Positions 4,502 to 5,175 of a stretch of 5,175 bases of DNA are shown piece after piece (positions within the stretch are counted from its first letter, which is position 1; each line of letters opens with the position of its first letter). The DNA comes from Clostridia bacterium. Its GTDB lineage: Bacteria; Bacillota; Clostridia; Oscillospirales; CAG-272. The stretch is taken from the NCBI GenBank assembly GCA_017397205.1, contig JAFQJX010000144.1:1-5175 (forward strand), given 5' to 3'. The position numbers and the translations under genes are program-made. Under the pieces are notes generated by a model that worked only from the letters and a program-made list of their open reading frames with translations, was not told the DNA's origin and did no database searches.

Positions 4502-5175
4502 ATGAGAGTGAGCAAATGGCTGTCAGGGCATACGGAATCCCTTGTCGGCAAGCGGGTTGCCGTCAGCGGTGCGACGGGCGGGCTTGGACAGGCGCTTTGT
4601 CGGCATCTTGCCTCCCTCGGGGCAACCCTTGTGCTGCTGGACCGCAATATGGAAAAATCCCGTGCGCTTGCAGAGAAGCTCAGGGCGGCGTACCCCGACC
4701 TTTCGGTCAGCCATATTCAGGTGGATATGGAGCAGATTGATACGGTCAGGCGGGCGGCAGAGGAACTCAAACGGGAGCCCCTGCACTATCTCATTCTGAA
4801 CGCGGGGGCGTACAGCATTCCGCGCCATAAAACATCAACGGGCTATGATAACGTCTATCAAATCAATTTTATCTCCCCCTACTATCTCGTCCGTGCGCTG
4901 CTTCCGCATCTTGCGGCACACGGCGGCCGCGCCGTGGCGGTGGGGAGCATCGCGCACAGGTATTCGGTAAGCGACCCCACCGACGTGGATTTCTCAGGGA
5001 GGAGCCGCGCTTCCTTGGTATATGGGAATGCAAAGCGGCACCTGATGTGCGCCCTCTGGGGGTTGGCACAGACGTGCGATGCGCCCGTCACCGTGGTGCA
5101 TCCCGGCATTTCCCAGACGGGCATCACGGCGCACTATCCCAAGGTGATTTACGCCCTGATTAAGTTCCCTATGAG
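4502..5175 (+). CDS. Short-chain dehydrogenase/reductase (3' partial)
   Basis: The frame is open from the ATG at 4502 to the window end (224 complete codons); the C-terminus lies downstream. It is a classical SDR: a Rossmann-fold NAD(P)-dependent oxidoreductase that interconverts alcohols and carbonyls. SGATGGLGQ (22-30) is the dinucleotide-binding TGxxxGxG motif, Asp75 in VDM contacts the adenine, and LNAGA (99-103) is the NAG motif. The catalytic tetrad is complete: Asn122, Ser149 (VGSIAHR), Tyr174 and Lys178 (YGNAK), followed by HPG (200-202). LLDRN (45-49), with Asp47 at the end of the second strand followed by Arg48, leaves NAD versus NADP open. The segment resembles the retinol dehydrogenase/WWOX-like subgroup, but the substrate cannot be assigned. 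The start is supported by GGAGG (4488-4492) at 9-nt spacing. It is divergent from the acyltransferase, which makes a lipid-related substrate possible but unproven. Confidence 0.9.
   Translation, partial: MRVSKWLSGHTESLVGKRVAVSGATGGLGQALCRHLASLGATLVLLDRNMEKSRALAEKLRAAYPDLSVSHIQVDMEQIDTVRRAAEELKREPLHYLILNAGAYSIPRHKTSTGYDNVYQINFISPYYLVRALLPHLAAHGGRAVAVGSIAHRYSVSDPTDVDFSGRSRASLVYGNAKRHLMCALWGLAQTCDAPVTVVHPGISQTGITAHYPKVIYALIKFPM

Noticed and set aside
4237..4740. 167-codon + strand frame spanning the divergent promoter region
   Set aside because: It begins opposite the acyltransferase coding region, crosses both promoters and overlaps the SDR in another frame, whose motifs are complete.

Overview
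The window suggests a GC-rich, low-oxygen Gram-positive bacterium of the class Clostridia (Oscillospiraceae/Ruminococcaceae-like gut Firmicutes). This placement rests on four observations and on family recollection, not on a search. The Shine-Dalgarno sites are purine-rich (GGAGG, AGGAG) at 5-9 nt spacing. The first gene is a heterodimer-type ABC exporter half with the long TMD-NBD linker common in Clostridia. The acyltransferase carries a zinc-ribbon extension that I associate with clostridial genomes. Intrinsic terminators are strong. The genes look like ordinary chromosomal genes. I see no transposase, phage gene, CRISPR array, tRNA or rRNA.

Layout. (1) 1-1218 (+): 3' part of an ABC exporter ATPase/permease, whose start lies outside the window. 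(2) 1219-1471: a 253-bp gene-free stretch dense in inverted repeats. It holds a possible three-way-junction element (1220-1330), a second copy of its palindrome-plus-hairpin core (1361-1394), another hairpin (1394-1435) and a candidate promoter. (3) 1472-2410 (+): a uridine kinase/phosphoribulokinase-family nucleoside kinase, followed by a small hairpin and a textbook terminator (2436-2470). (4) 2471-2606: promoter region with short inverted repeats. (5) 2607-2957 (+): a small XRE-type helix-turn-helix regulator. (6) 2978-3006: a hairpin between convergent genes, probably a terminator for both strands. (7) 3054-4340 (-): a PlsC-type acyltransferase with a zinc ribbon and a further C-terminal domain. 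(8) 4341-4501: a divergent promoter region. (9) 4502-window end (+): the N-terminal 224 residues of a classical short-chain dehydrogenase/reductase.

How the genes relate. Each gene appears to be its own transcription unit: the kinase and regulator are separated by a strong terminator, and the acyltransferase and SDR are divergent. The only suggestive pairing is the acyltransferase with the SDR, which share a 161-bp control region and could both act in lipid metabolism; this is inference. The most unusual material is non-coding: the 1220-1435 repeat region contains two copies of a palindrome-hairpin motif that differ by a compensatory base-pair change, which suggests selection on structure. 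It may be a dispersed palindromic repeat or a structured leader RNA of the kinase gene. The protein-coding content is otherwise conventional.
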